64,000 bases of DNA from Streptomyces rhizoryzae (GCF_023155275.1 NZ_JALMUV010000001.1:62001-126000), one strand, 5' to 3'. Shown: positions 1 through 10,358, counted from the first letter of the stretch. Translations and numbers: made by a program. The notes: a model not told the origin generated them from the letters alone.

Positions 1-1500
1 TTCGGGAATCTGGTGCGTAACGGTCCCGTCGGGGGCGACCACCGCGCTGATGCCGCTGGTGGCCGCGGTGACCACCGCCCGGCCGTGCTCGACGGCCCGC
101 AGCCTGGACATCGCCAGCTGCTGCTCGGGCTGGCCGGTCCGGCCGTAGGTGGCGTTGTTGGTCTGGATGACCAGGGCCCGGGCACCGGCCCCGACGGTGT
201 CGTGGACGATCTCGTCGTAGGCCACCTCGAAGCAGATGACGTCTCCGAGCCGGGCCGGGCCGACCTTCAGCAGACCGGTGTGGTCGCCGGGGTAGAAGTC
301 GCGCGGCACCCGCTGGAACCGCGTGATGATCTTGCTGAGCTGCTCCCGGAACGGGACGTACTCGCCGAACGGCACCGGGTGCTGCTTGGTGTACGAGGCG
401 CCGGGGCCGGTCCTGGGGTCCCAGACGATGCCCTCGTTGAAGACGTAGCCCGGCTTGGTCGGGTGGTCGACGAGGGCGCCGACCAGGACCGGCACGCCGA
501 TCGCCTTCACCGCCTCGTCGATCCGGTCGTACGCCTGCGGGTACTGGTACGGGTCCAGGTCGGAGGAGTTCTCCGGCCAGATGACCAGGTCGGGTTCGGG
601 GGCCCGGTGGTGGCGGACGTCGTCGGCGAGCTTCTCGGTGGCGGTGGCGTGGTTGTCGAGGATCTGCATCGGGCGGCCCAGGAAGTCCATCCCGGGCCGC
701 TGGACGTTGCCCTGCACCACGGCGATCCGGACGGTGTCGTCGGCCTTGGTGGGGACCGGTACCGCCAGGCCGGCCAGGGTGACCGCGGCGGCCAGCCCGA
801 ACGCCTCCGCCGTCCGCACCGGCCCGCCCGCACCGCCGCCGCGGCGCAGCCCCCACAGCCCGGCCGCGACGGCCGCCAGCAGCCCGCCGGCCAGGGCGAC
901 CGCGAAGGTCACCAGCGGGGCACCCCCGAGCGCGGCGAGCGGGGTGAACGGCGAACCGGTGTTGGCGAACGCCAGCCGGCCCCAGGGGAAGCCGCCGAAC
1001 GGCACCCGGTCCCGGGCCCACTCCTGCGCGACCCACAGGCAGGCGCCCCACAGCGGCCAGGCCGGCAGCCGGGAGGTGAGCGCCAGCCCCGCGCCGAGCA
1101 GCACGACGAACAGCGCCTCGGCGACGGAGAGTCCGGCCACCGCGTCCCAGCCGATCACGTGCAGCCACTTCAGCAGCACCAGGAAGAACGGCAGCCCGAA
1201 CGCGAAGCCGGTCCAGGCCCCCTGGCGCGCCCGCCGGCCGCGGGTCAGCAGCGCCAGCGCGGCCACCGCCACCAGCGACAGCGGCCACAGGCCGTACGGC
1301 GGGAAGGCGAGGGCCAGCGCCAGGCCGGCGACGGCCGCGAGCGCGGTGCGCGGTGCCTCGCGCCGGGCCAGGGAGGCCAGCCGGCGGGCGCGGCCGGGGC
1401 GGCGGTCGGTGCCGGCCGCGGTGGGTGCGGTGGACGGCACCGGGCCGCCGGGCGCGGTGCCGCGCACGGCTGCTGCGGTGGTGTCGGAACCCGATGACAC
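1..1500 (-). CDS. lnt: Apolipoprotein N-acyltransferase, C-terminus beyond window
   Basis: Integral membrane enzyme that adds the third acyl chain to the N-terminal cysteine of lipoproteins. The N-terminal third is a run of hydrophobic helices, followed by a nitrilase-type extracytoplasmic domain. The nitrilase triad is visible: Glu310 in WPENSSD, Lys372 in YTKQHP and Cys423 in VICFEVAYDE. The reading frame runs off the left edge just after GTVTHQIPE, so only the last few dozen residues are missing. I chose the GTG at 1500 because AGGAAGG lies nine bases upstream. An in-frame ATG at 1548 has no ribosome binding site. The opposite strand is also open for about 490 codons, but it is a low-complexity GC shadow. 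Confidence 0.93.
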   Translation of the reverse strand, partial: MSSGSDTTAAAVRGTAPGGPVPSTAPTAAGTDRRPGRARRLASLARREAPRTALAAVAGLALALAFPPYGLWPLSLVAVAALALLTRGRRARQGAWTGFAFGLPFFLVLLKWLHVIGWDAVAGLSVAEALFVVLLGAGLALTSRLPAWPLWGACLWVAQEWARDRVPFGGFPWGRLAFANTGSPFTPLAALGGAPLVTFAVALAGGLLAAVAAGLWGLRRGGGAGGPVRTAEAFGLAAAVTLAGLAVPVPTKADDTVRIAVVQGNVQRPGMDFLGRPMQILDNHATATEKLADDVRHHRAPEPDLVIWPENSSDLDPYQYPQAYDRIDEAVKAIGVPVLVGALVDHPTKPGYVFNEGIVWDPRTGPGASYTKQHPVPFGEYVPFREQLSKIITRFQRVPRDFYPGDHTGLLKVGPARLGDVICFEVAYDEIVHDTVGAGARALVIQTNNATYGRTGQPEQQLAMSRLRAVEHGRAVVTAATSGISAVVAPDGTVTHQIPE

Positions 1501-2031
1501 GGTCGCGGGCCTTCCTGCAGGTCGTCCGGTAGTCAGCTGACCGTACATCGGAGGGGCGCGGGTGCGGGCCCGGGGTGCGCGAGGGTGCGGGGAATCACGG
1601 GGGCCGGCGGGAGCGGGGGCGCGGCCGGGGCGCGGGGTACGGATCGGGGCCCGGCGCCCTTCGGGCCGACCTGGGACCCGCTGGCTGCGGGTCGACCGAG
1701 AGCCGTTGTCTACTGAGCGCCGGGCCCCACCCGGGTCGCACCTGCCGACCGGCCTGGCCAGCCCCGTGCCGCGGGCGCTGGACCTGGCTCCCAGTGGCGG
1801 TGTGCCGGATGGCTCGCCGCCCATGGCCCAGCTGCGTTCGACGACTGCGCGGAGGTCTCCCGGTCGGACGTCCTGTGGTGGACCCGGCCGAACCTACCGG
1901 CCGACCGGCGGCTGCTGTCAACAGTCGCTCCGCCTGCGTCGTTTTCGCGTCGTCCCAGGTCAGTGCCGAGCCTTCCCAGGTAGGGCAGGGAGGTTCGGGC
2001 GCCGGGTCCGGCGGCACCGGCGCCCGGGATG
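1501..2031. other. Intergenic region without a supported gene
   Basis: About 530 bases separate lnt from the upstream end of nothing obvious: the next gene on this strand, an amidohydrolase, ends at 2032. Open frames exist on both strands but they encode Arg/Pro/Gly-rich shadow protein with no motif. The stretch probably carries the lnt promoter. Confidence 0.5.
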
Positions 2032-3669
2032 TCACTCGTTCGGCCGGTCGAAGACCGTCCGGCCGCCGACGACCGTGCGCAGGCAGCGCGGCAGGGGCGT
2101 GCCGGGGGTGAGATCCGGCAGGCCGGGGGTGCCGGAGCGGGGGTCGGTGGACCAGCGCTCGACCCGCTCGTCGGGGGCCTGGACGACCAGTGCGCCGGTG
2201 TGCCAGACCGCGTAGTCGGCCGGGGCGCCGGGGACGAGGACGCCGGCGCCGTCGCGGCCGATGGCGCGCCAGCCGCCGCGGGTGTGGGCGGTGAACGCGG
2301 CGCGGGCGGAGATGCCGTGGCCGGGGGTGCGGTGGAAGACGGCGGCCCGCACGGTACCCCAGGGGTCGAGCGGGGTGACCGGGCTGTCGGAGCCGAGGGC
2401 GAGCGGGACACCGGCCTTGAGCAGGGCGGCGTAGGGATTGAGGCCCGCCGCCCGGTCGGCGCCGAGGCGGGTGGCGTACATCCCGTCGGGGCCGCCCCAG
2501 GCCGCGTCGAAGGCGGGCTGCACGGAGGCGGTCAGGGCCAGGTCGGCGAAGGCGGCGAGGTGCGCGGGGGTGAGCATCTCGGCGTGTTCGACGCGGTGCC
2601 GGGCGGCGCGGACCCGGGCGGTGCCGAGCCGGTCGGCGGCGGCCCGGACGCCGTCGGTGACGGCGGTCAGCGCGGCGTCACCGATGGCGTGGAAGCCGGC
2701 CTGGAGCCCGGCCTCGGTGCAGGCGGCGACGTGGGCGGCGACGGCGTCCGCGTCGAGGTGCGCGGTGCCGGTGTGCGGGGCGTCGGCGTAGGGGGCGTGC
2801 AGGTGGGCGGTGTGCGAGCCGAGCGAGCCGTCGGCGAAGAGGTCGCCGGCCGCGCCGAGGGCGCCCAGCTCCCTGATCCGGTCGGCTTCCTTTGCGGATG
2901 CGATGAGTTCGGCCCAGTAGCCGATGACGCGCGGGCCGGTGCCCTCGGCGGCCAGGGCGAGCAGTCCGGTCAGGTCGTCCTCGCCGGAGATCTCCGGGCC
3001 GGCGCACTCGTGGACGGTGCCGATGCCCAGCGAGGCGGCCCGGGCCAGCGCGGCGGCCTGCGCCTCGGCGCGCTGCGCGGGGGTGACGGTGGCGTACGCG
3101 GCGGCCCGGACGGCGTGGTGGGCGTCGCCGGTCAGCGGCGCGCCCGGGTGGTAGCCGGCCCGCTCGCGGATGCCGGGGACCAGGTCGAGCAGGGCGGTGG
3201 TGACGACCGCGGAGTGCACGTCGATCCGGGTGAGGTAGAGGGGGCGGCCGCCGGCCGCGGCGTCCAGTTCGGCGCGGGACGGCGGGCGGCCCTCGGGCCA
3301 GGCGGCGGCGTCCCAGCCGTGGCCGAGCAGCACGGCCCCGGCCGGGCGGGCCGCGGCGTACTCCTTGATCCGCAGCAGCGCGTCGGCCAGGGTGGCGGCG
3401 CCGGAGAGGTCCAGCCCGGTGAGGGACAGGCCGGTGGCCGTGGTGTGCACATGTGCGTCCGTGAACGCCGGGGTGACCAGGGCCCCGTCGAGGTGGACCA
3501 CCTCGTCGACGCCGTCGGCGAAGGAGTCGGCCGCGCCCTCCTCGCCGACCCAGGCGATCCGGTCGCCCTCGACGACCATCGCGGTGGCGAAGGGGTCGGC
3601 GGGGCTGTGCACCTCACCGCCCCGCAGGAGGACGGTGCGGGGGGCCTGCTCGGGGTTGCGCTCGCTCAT
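2032..3669 (-). CDS. Amidohydrolase family 3 (YtcJ-like) metal hydrolase
   Basis: A 545-residue metal-dependent hydrolase. The N-terminal beta-sandwich starts with VLLRGGEVHSP and leads into the metal-binding motif FTDAHVH near residues 68-75. A C-terminal aspartate motif reads LALGSDSPVTPLDPW, and the last residues return to the beta-sandwich (RTVVGGRTVFDR). Length and order fit the amidohydrolase_3 family, which hydrolyses C-N bonds in amides, ureas or N-formyl compounds. The substrate cannot be read from the sequence. The start is an ATG at 3669. The gene lies 60 bases after an Lrp-type regulator on the same strand and may be under its control (inference). Confidence 0.9.
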   Translation of the reverse strand: MSERNPEQAPRTVLLRGGEVHSPADPFATAMVVEGDRIAWVGEEGAADSFADGVDEVVHLDGALVTPAFTDAHVHTTATGLSLTGLDLSGAATLADALLRIKEYAAARPAGAVLLGHGWDAAAWPEGRPPSRAELDAAAGGRPLYLTRIDVHSAVVTTALLDLVPGIRERAGYHPGAPLTGDAHHAVRAAAYATVTPAQRAEAQAAALARAASLGIGTVHECAGPEISGEDDLTGLLALAAEGTGPRVIGYWAELIASAKEADRIRELGALGAAGDLFADGSLGSHTAHLHAPYADAPHTGTAHLDADAVAAHVAACTEAGLQAGFHAIGDAALTAVTDGVRAAADRLGTARVRAARHRVEHAEMLTPAHLAAFADLALTASVQPAFDAAWGGPDGMYATRLGADRAAGLNPYAALLKAGVPLALGSDSPVTPLDPWGTVRAAVFHRTPGHGISARAAFTAHTRGGWRAIGRDGAGVLVPGAPADYAVWHTGALVVQAPDERVERWSTDPRSGTPGLPDLTPGTPLPRCLRTVVGGRTVFDRPNE

Positions 3670-3729
3670 ACCGGACAGTTTCGCCCCTGCGCGGGGGCGC
3701 GCGGCGCCCGGGGTCGGCTCCCGGGCGGG

Positions 3730-4170
3730 TCAGATCCGCGGCGGCCGGGCCTCGTAGGGGGTGGAGAGCACCACCGTGGTGCGGGTGGAGACCCCGGCCA
3801 GGGTGCGGATGCGGGTGAGCAGGTGCTCCAGCTCCAGCGGCGTGGCGACCCGGACCTTGAGGATGTAGTTCTCGTCGCCGGCGACGCTGTGGCATGCCTC
3901 CAGCTCGGGAACCTCGGCGAGCCGGTCGGCGATGTCGTCGGGGGCGCTGGGGTCGAAGGGTTTGACCGAGATGAACGCGGTCAGCGGCAGGCCCACGGCC
4001 TCGGGGTCGACGATGGCGGCGTAGCCGCGGATCACCCCGCGCTGTTCCAGGCGGCGCACCCGCTGGTGCACCGCCGAGGTGGACAGGCCGGTGGCCTTGC
4101 CCAGGTCGGTGTAGCTCATCCGCCCGTCCTTGACGAGCAGATCCACGATTTGTCGGTCCAACTCCTCCAC
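3730..4170 (-). CDS. Lrp/AsnC family transcriptional regulator
   Basis: A 146-residue regulator of typical Lrp size. The N-terminal winged helix-turn-helix (residues about 1-60) contains LDRQIVDLLVKDGR, a recognition helix around LSTSAVHQRVRRLE, and the wing GVIRGYAAIVD. The C-terminal RAM/AsnC ligand domain has the usual GDENYILKVRV strand. Such proteins form octamers and sense amino acids or related metabolites. The gene lies immediately upstream of the amidohydrolase on the same strand, so that gene is a plausible target. The first codons, ATGGAGGAGTTGGAC, make the start clear. Confidence 0.92.
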   Translation of the reverse strand: MEELDRQIVDLLVKDGRMSYTDLGKATGLSTSAVHQRVRRLEQRGVIRGYAAIVDPEAVGLPLTAFISVKPFDPSAPDDIADRLAEVPELEACHSVAGDENYILKVRVATPLELEHLLTRIRTLAGVSTRTTVVLSTPYEARPPRI

Positions 4171-4393
4171 CCGCTCAACCTACTGTGCGCGGGCGCGGAC
4201 GCGCAGCGCGCACCGGATGCTGGACACCCCGGCGGCGCCCCGTGTGAGAAACGCCACACCGGCGCCACCGGGTCCGGGGGGCGCCGGTGATTATGCGCCC
4301 GGCACGGAGGGCATTGCTGGTGATGGCCGAGACCGCCGGTCACACGAACGAAGTCAGCGGTCCGACGTGGCCCACCCGAGGGGGATGGACATC

Positions 4394-4810
4394 ATGCGAC
4401 GCCTTGACCAGGAATCCGCCGCTGCCGGCATCGACGCCCAGGAGGGCGACAGTCCCGGTTTCCCGGCCGGGGACGGTGCCGACGATCCCTTCGACACCTA
4501 CGAGATCTACCGGGTGACCTGCCCGGACTGCCGGCAGCCGATCGCGCTGCTGGCCGATGAGGACACCCTCCCGGAGCACGCGCTGTGCCCCTCGCCGTGG
4601 AACCCGTTCGCGCTGACGGTGTGCCAGGGCTCCGGCCGGCCCGCGGCCGACGCCCCGGACACCGAGGACACCGCTGCCGCCCAGGAGCGGGACGCGGCGA
4701 TCCTGCTGACCCTGCCGGAGAGCCTGGACTGGCGCCGCCAGCCGTTCTCGCACCCCGGCGGCCCCGGGGAGCGGTCGGGCCGGGTGCCGCGCTCGCGCCG
4801 CCGGGGCTGA
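4394..4810 (+). CDS. Small cysteine-containing hypothetical protein
   Basis: About 138 residues, family not recognised. The middle contains VTCPDCRQPIALL and, some 20 residues later, further cysteines in HALCPSP and LTVCQGSG, a spacing that could make a zinc ribbon. The N-terminus is acidic and the C-terminus is Arg/Gly-rich and probably disordered. Two ATGs lie close together. The one at 4394 is preferred because GAGGGGG ends nine bases before it, while the ATG at 4385 abuts that purine run. It is divergent from the Lrp-type gene, with about 220 bases between them. Confidence 0.6.
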   Translation: MRRLDQESAAAGIDAQEGDSPGFPAGDGADDPFDTYEIYRVTCPDCRQPIALLADEDTLPEHALCPSPWNPFALTVCQGSGRPAADAPDTEDTAAAQERDAAILLTLPESLDWRRQPFSHPGGPGERSGRVPRSRRRG

Positions 4811-5650
4811 CGGGCCACCCGCCGGCCGCGGCGATTCACCGGGAGCGGCCGGCCGGCATCGCCGCCAGGCTGCCCCGGAGCAGGTTCAGTCCGCCGGGGC
4901 CCTCCGGGACGCCGGGGCCTCTGGCCCCGTGGACCCCGCCGGTAGGCGATCCGCAGCATCACCACGGCGTACCGCAGCACCGCGCAGAGGGTGGGGAAGC
5001 CCCTCGCGCGGGCCGGTGGCCGGTCAGCCGGGCGCCGGCGGCTCTCGACGCAGTCGCCGCCGAAGGAGCCGAGCAGTCCCCTCACCGCCCCGCTCTCCGC
5101 CCCGTTCGGCGAGATCCTGGAAGGGGCGGTACAGGTAGCTCATCCAGCCGAGGCCGGCTTCTCAGGGGCCCGGCACGGCCGGCTCCCGGCCGAGCACCGC
5201 GGCCGGTTCGAAGCCGTCGTGGACGGTATGGCCGATCCGAGCGTCGCCCCGGCTCAGGACCGTGCCTCGCCATACCCCCGGGTCGTGCGGCCGGTGGCCG
5301 GCGAGCCGGGCGACGTCGCGCCCGATGGGTCGTGAGCGCGGCAGTCCGCCAACCACCCCGTGGGAGCAGGCGCGTGGGGCCGCGACGTGGCGCCGGAACG
5401 GGGTGCCGGCCCCGGGCGGCGCGAGGAACGCGGCGGCGTCCGCGGGACGCGCCCCGGCCCGGACGGGGGCCGGGGACCCGGGGGGGGCGGGTCGCAGAGC
5501 ACCGGGCCACACAGCGAGTTGACGGGGCGTCAGGTGCGGGCGGAGGGCCGCGCCACGACGGGACGGCAGGTGTGCGCCCCGGGGCACTCACCGGGCGCCG
5601 CCGCCCTCGGGGGGGCGTACGGGCGGGGCGTACGGGCCCCGCCCGGGCCG
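4811..5650. other. Long intergenic stretch, possibly gene remnants
   Basis: 840 bases between the small cysteine protein and the end of the acyl-CoA dehydrogenase. Open frames exist on both strands. A minus-strand stretch near 5165-5340 reads like ordinary protein (for example HDPGVWRGTVLSRGD), as does one near 4920-5085 (FPTLCAVLRYAVVMLRIAY). Neither has a convincing start, ribosome site or family motif. They may be decayed genes. Runs of G near 5475-5490 are noncoding in character. Confidence 0.4.
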
Positions 5651-6823
5651 TCAGTGTGCTTCGGGGCCGGCCAGGTGGCGGGCGATCACCATCCGCTGGA
5701 TCTGGTTGGTGCCCTCGACGATCTGGAGGACCTTGGCCTCGCGCATGTAGCGCTCGGCCGGGAAGTCGACGGTGTAGCCGTAGCCGCCGAGCAGTTGGAC
5801 GGCGTCGGTGGTGACCCGCATCGCGGCGTCCGTGCAGAAGAGCTTGGCCATCGCCGCCTCCTTGGAGAACGGCAGGCCGGCGTCGCGCAGCCGGGCGGCG
5901 CTCAGGTACAGCGCCCGGCCGGCCTCCACCTGGGTCGCCATGTCCGCGAGCATGAACCGCAGGCCCTGGAAGTCGGCGATCGCACGGCCGAATTGGCGCC
6001 GTCCCGCGGTGTACGCCAGCGCCTCGTCCAGCGCGGCCTGGGCCACACCGATGGCGCAGGCGGCGATGCCCAGGCGGCCGGAGTCCAGGGCGGACAGCGC
6101 GATGGAGAAGCCCTGGCCCTCCTCGCCGATGCGGCGGGCGTCGGGCACCCGCACCCCGTCGAAGTGCAGCTGCGCGGTCGGCGAGCCCTTCATGCCCATC
6201 TTGCGCTCGGGCCTGGCCGGCCGGAGCCCCTCGGCGTCCCCGGGGACGAGGAAGGCGGTGATGCCGTGCGGGCCGCTGCCGCCGGTGCGGGCCAGCACCG
6301 TGTAGAAGTCGGCCACTCCCCCGTGGGTGGTCCACGCCTTGGTGCCCTCGATGGTCCAGGTGTCGCCGCTGCGGGTGGCGCGGGTGGTCAGCGAGGCCGC
6401 GTCGGAGCCGGCGGCGGGCTCGGAGAGGCAGTAGGCGCCCAGCAGGCCGCCGCCGAGCATGGCCGGCAGGTGCTCGGCACGCTGCTCCTTGGTGCCGTAC
6501 CCGGCGAGCGCGTGGCAGGCCAGGGTGTGCACGCTGACGCCGAGGCCCACGGTGAGGCGGGCGGCCGCGAGCTCCTCCAGGACCTGGAGGTAGACCTCGT
6601 AGGGCTGGTCGCCGCCGCCGAATTCCGCGGCGTACGGGAGGGAGAGCAGCCCGGATTCGGAGAGCAGCGTGAACAGCGTGCGGGGGAAGCGGCCGGCTTC
6701 CTCCTCCTCGGCGGCCGAGGGGCGGATCTCGCGGGCGGCGAGCTCCCGCACCAGGGCCATCAGGTCGCGGGCCTCCTCGGTGGGCAGCCTGCGGTCCACC
6801 GGCGGGGGAACGTACTCGGTCAT
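5651..6823 (-). CDS. Acyl-CoA dehydrogenase
   Basis: A 390-residue FAD enzyme that makes the alpha-beta double bond in an acyl-CoA. The family order is complete: an alpha-helical N-terminal domain, a beta domain with CLSEPAAGSDAAS (the FAD/substrate signature) and WTIEGTKAWTTHGG, and a C-terminal helical bundle with RRQFGRAIADFQGL. The catalytic base is Glu370 in the signature VEGTNQIQRM near the C-terminus. The ATG at 6823 is chosen over an upstream in-frame start because GGGAGAGGAG lies seven bases before it. Substrate chain length cannot be deduced. The gene is divergent from the chitinase. Confidence 0.93.
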   Translation of the reverse strand: MTEYVPPPVDRRLPTEEARDLMALVRELAAREIRPSAAEEEEAGRFPRTLFTLLSESGLLSLPYAAEFGGGDQPYEVYLQVLEELAAARLTVGLGVSVHTLACHALAGYGTKEQRAEHLPAMLGGGLLGAYCLSEPAAGSDAASLTTRATRSGDTWTIEGTKAWTTHGGVADFYTVLARTGGSGPHGITAFLVPGDAEGLRPARPERKMGMKGSPTAQLHFDGVRVPDARRIGEEGQGFSIALSALDSGRLGIAACAIGVAQAALDEALAYTAGRRQFGRAIADFQGLRFMLADMATQVEAGRALYLSAARLRDAGLPFSKEAAMAKLFCTDAAMRVTTDAVQLLGGYGYTVDFPAERYMREAKVLQIVEGTNQIQRMVIARHLAGPEAH

Positions 6824-7052
6824 GGCGGCGCTCCTCTCCCTTTCGGGCGCTGCGGCGACGCGCGCGGGGTGGGCGGCGGCGCCGGTATCCGTCGTGCCTC
6901 GGCCGATGATCACCCTCCGGATCGCGGACGGCGATGACCTGCGACTGTGGCGCTAGGAGTATGCCCGATCGGCGGCCCGCCGTCACGGGTCGATCTTCGA
7001 TCACCGGCCGGTTCCGGGCCACTTGGCGGCCGGCGGGCACCGGACACCGAAT

Positions 7053-7085
7053 TGGTCCGAACCATTGACGCAGTGGTCTAGTCCT
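7053..7085 (+). promoter_or_regulatory. Chitinase-promoter direct repeats (dre-like, DasR)
   Basis: Two copies of a 12-base motif lie 21 bases apart, start to start: TGGTCCGAACCA at 7053-7064 and TGGTCTAGTCCT at 7074-7085. Streptomyces chitinase promoters are known to carry such repeats, and the second copy closely follows the TGGTCTAGACCA core of the DasR responsive element. TTGACG between the repeats (7065-7070) could be a -35 element. The inferred role is repression by DasR, relieved by amino-sugar phosphates. Confidence 0.75.
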
Positions 7086-7185
7086 TCTACCTTCTCAGCA
7101 ACGTTCCGCGCGTTCATGCCAATTCGGCAGGCATGCGCGCCGGGACGCCGCCATGCTCCACCCTCGCCCCCTCCGAGGAGACGAC

Positions 7186-8487
<1,302 letters not shown>

Positions 8488-8541
8488 CGGCCCGGCCGCC
8501 GGGCGGCCTGGGCACCGGACCACGGGTACGGGGGAAGCAAG

Positions 8542-8569
8542 CGGGCGGGAGGCATCGGCCTCCCGCCCG
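8542..8569. terminator. Bidirectional terminator after chitinase
   Basis: A perfect 12-bp stem (CGGGCGGGAGGC at 8542-8553 with its complement at 8558-8569) closes a four-base loop, ATCG. It lies between the convergent chitinase and TetR genes and probably serves both. Confidence 0.85.
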
Positions 8570-8602
8570 TTCTCCGTGCATCCAGCGACTCTTGACGGTA
8601 TG

Positions 8603-9256
8603 TCAGGCAGGCGGCCGGGGCGGGGCCGGGCAGTCCGGCTCGTACTCCTCGATCAGCCGCAGGGTGTCCCCCAGTCCGCGGACCAGCAGCGACACCACCG
8701 TCTCCCGGGGCAGCTCGGGCCGCTCGATCCAGTCGAGGGTGACGCCCTCGACGCTGGAGAGCCAGCCGGTCAGCGCCGTGCGGGCGAGCGGGGGGATCCC
8801 CTCCCGGCCCCAGGCACCCCGGGCGATGGTGGCCAGCAGCCGGGCGCGGACCCGGGCCCGGATGGCCAGCACCTCGGCGTCGAAGCCGACCCCGCCGGTG
8901 ACGATCGCGCGGTAGGCCGCCTGGTGGTGCTGGGCGTAGCGGAGGTAGCCGTCGACGGTGCGCCGGACGCGTGCGACGGGCGGCAGCTCGCGGGTGCTGC
9001 CGGCGCGCTGGACCAGCTCGTCGACCGCGTCCTCGATGATCGCGAGGTAGTAGCCCCGCTTGTTGCCGAAGTAGTAGTAGATCAGCCCCTTGGCGACCCC
9101 GGCCCGCCGGGCGATGTCGTCCATGGACAGCGCGTCGTAGGAGGTGTCGGCGAACAGCGTCCGTCCGGTGGCTATCAGTGCGGCGCGGCGGGTCCGGGAC
9201 CGTTCGGTGCCACCGGTCCCGGAGGCCGTCCGCCGCTGCTGTTGACTCTTGTTCAA
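8603..9256 (-). CDS. TetR family transcriptional regulator
   Basis: 217 residues. The N-terminal helix-turn-helix domain (residues about 18-65) has RRAALIATGRTLFAD, the recognition region DDIARRAGVAKGLIYYYFGNK, and a ligand-binding helical domain after it. The predicted start is TTG at 9256; no ATG or GTG is available before the DNA-binding domain, so the exact start is uncertain. The gene is divergent from a membrane protein gene at 9402. A perfect inverted repeat in the gap (9295-9315) is a likely operator for autoregulation and control of that neighbour. The ligand is unknown. Confidence 0.9.
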   Translation of the reverse strand: MNKSQQQRRTASGTGGTERSRTRRAALIATGRTLFADTSYDALSMDDIARRAGVAKGLIYYYFGNKRGYYLAIIEDAVDELVQRAGSTRELPPVARVRRTVDGYLRYAQHHQAAYRAIVTGGVGFDAEVLAIRARVRARLLATIARGAWGREGIPPLARTALTGWLSSVEGVTLDWIERPELPRETVVSLLVRGLGDTLRLIEEYEPDCPAPPRPPA

Positions 9257-9294
9257 AATCCCGCCCTACTCTCCAACTGCCAGGAGTTCAGCGC

Positions 9295-9315
9295 AGTATG
9301 ACAGAACGTCATACT
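9295..9315. promoter_or_regulatory. Palindromic operator, TetR/membrane-protein intergenic
   Basis: Perfect 8-bp inverted repeat AGTATGAC (9295-9302) and GTCATACT (9308-9315) around a five-base centre. Size and position between divergent genes are typical of a TetR dimer site. Confidence 0.7.
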
Positions 9316-9401
9316 TGCCATTCCGGTCCGTGGCGGGCCCCCGCGGACGGCTCCACGCAGCACTTCCCTCGCGCACTCGACCACTGCCCCGGGGAGGACC
9401 G

Positions 9402-10268
9402 GTGTTCCTGTGGTGCACGCCCGCCGCGCACCACTACGTGAGCATCAACGCGCTGATCCTCTCCGTGCTCTCGTTCGCCGCGACCCACCTCGGCGGCTTC
9501 CTGGTCGGCATGGGCCTGGGCATCGCGGGCAGCGCCATGGGGTTCGGGTGGAGGGCGGGGACGGGCCGGTCCGGGGCCGGTGGGACGGATGCGGCGGCGG
9601 CGGACGGTTCCGGGGCCGCCGGGGCGGAGGCGGCAGGGGCGGCGGGTCCCGGGGCCACCGGGGCGGAGGCGGCAGGAGCGGCGGGTCCCGGGGCCGCCGG
9701 GGCGGAGGCGGCGGGTCCGGGGGCCGCGGCCCGTAGCCGGGACCCGCGCGGCAGCGGGCGCACGCTGCTCGCGGTCGCCCTGCCGGCCGCACTGCTCACC
9801 ACCCTCGGCGGCCCGGCGCAGCGGGCCGGTGCGGCCCCGCCTCCGGCGCCGCCGGTCCCGCCGACCGTGACCACCACCCGCTTCGCCCCGCAGGGCTTCA
9901 CCCTGGCCGGGGTCACCACCGTCCCCACCGCCGACGGCCCGCGCACGGTGATGGTGCTGCGCATGCGGGCGGCCACCCTGACCGACTACCGCCTCACCAC
10001 CCGCGACCCACCGGGCCCCCAACTCTCCCTCGCCGCGGACGCGTTGGACCTGCACGGCACGGTCACCCTCTACCTCACCAAGTTCAGCGGCTGCCTCGAA
10101 GGCGTGCTCTGCCTCACCTTCACCCCCGACACCCTCCCGGTCCCCCCGGTCGTCCCGCCGTTCGTCTCCATGACCCGGGTGAGCGCGGAACAGGCGCTCG
10201 TCACCGCCGACCTGATCGCCGCCGACGGCCTGCGGCTCCGGGCGGGCGGCCCGGCCGCCGGCGGCTGA
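9402..10268 (+). CDS. Unrecognised membrane protein with Ala/Gly repeats
   Basis: About 288 residues, family not identified. An N-terminal hydrophobic segment (SINALILSVLSFAATHLGGF, then VGMGLGIAGSAMGF) is followed by a low-complexity linker built of 13-residue Gly/Ala/Glu/Pro units. A second hydrophobic stretch (LLAVALPAALLTTL) leads to a C-terminal beta-rich domain of about 130 residues with two cysteines (SGCLEGVLCLTF). This looks like a cell-surface or membrane-anchored domain. The start is GTG at 9402 after GGGGAGGA with short spacing; a GTG at 9438 is an alternative. It is divergent from the TetR gene and probably its target. Confidence 0.6.
   Translation: MFLWCTPAAHHYVSINALILSVLSFAATHLGGFLVGMGLGIAGSAMGFGWRAGTGRSGAGGTDAAAADGSGAAGAEAAGAAGPGATGAEAAGAAGPGAAGAEAAGPGAAARSRDPRGSGRTLLAVALPAALLTTLGGPAQRAGAAPPPAPPVPPTVTTTRFAPQGFTLAGVTTVPTADGPRTVMVLRMRAATLTDYRLTTRDPPGPQLSLAADALDLHGTVTLYLTKFSGCLEGVLCLTFTPDTLPVPPVVPPFVSMTRVSAEQALVTADLIAADGLRLRAGGPAAGG
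9611..9718 (+). repeat. 39-bp tandem repeat in coding sequence
   Basis: Two 39-bp units (9611-9649 and 9650-9688) and a third shortened by nine bases (9689-9718), nearly identical. They encode the Gly/Ala/Glu/Pro linker of the membrane protein. Unit length is a multiple of three, so copy-number change would keep the frame. Confidence 0.85.
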
Positions 10269-10358
10269 CCGGCGCCCGCCCCGCGGGGTTTACGCCCCGG
10301 TCCGCGCCGAGCACCATCGGCGTACGGGGCATCAGCGGCCGCATCGGAGAGGTGACGC

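Noticed and set aside
13..1497. Long plus-strand open frame over lnt
   Set aside because: Arg/Gly/Pro-rich shadow translation of the antisense strand of lnt. The minus strand encodes all nitrilase catalytic motifs.
9611..9718. Tandem repeats considered as a CRISPR array
   Set aside because: The units are contiguous with no spacers and lie in frame within a coding sequence.
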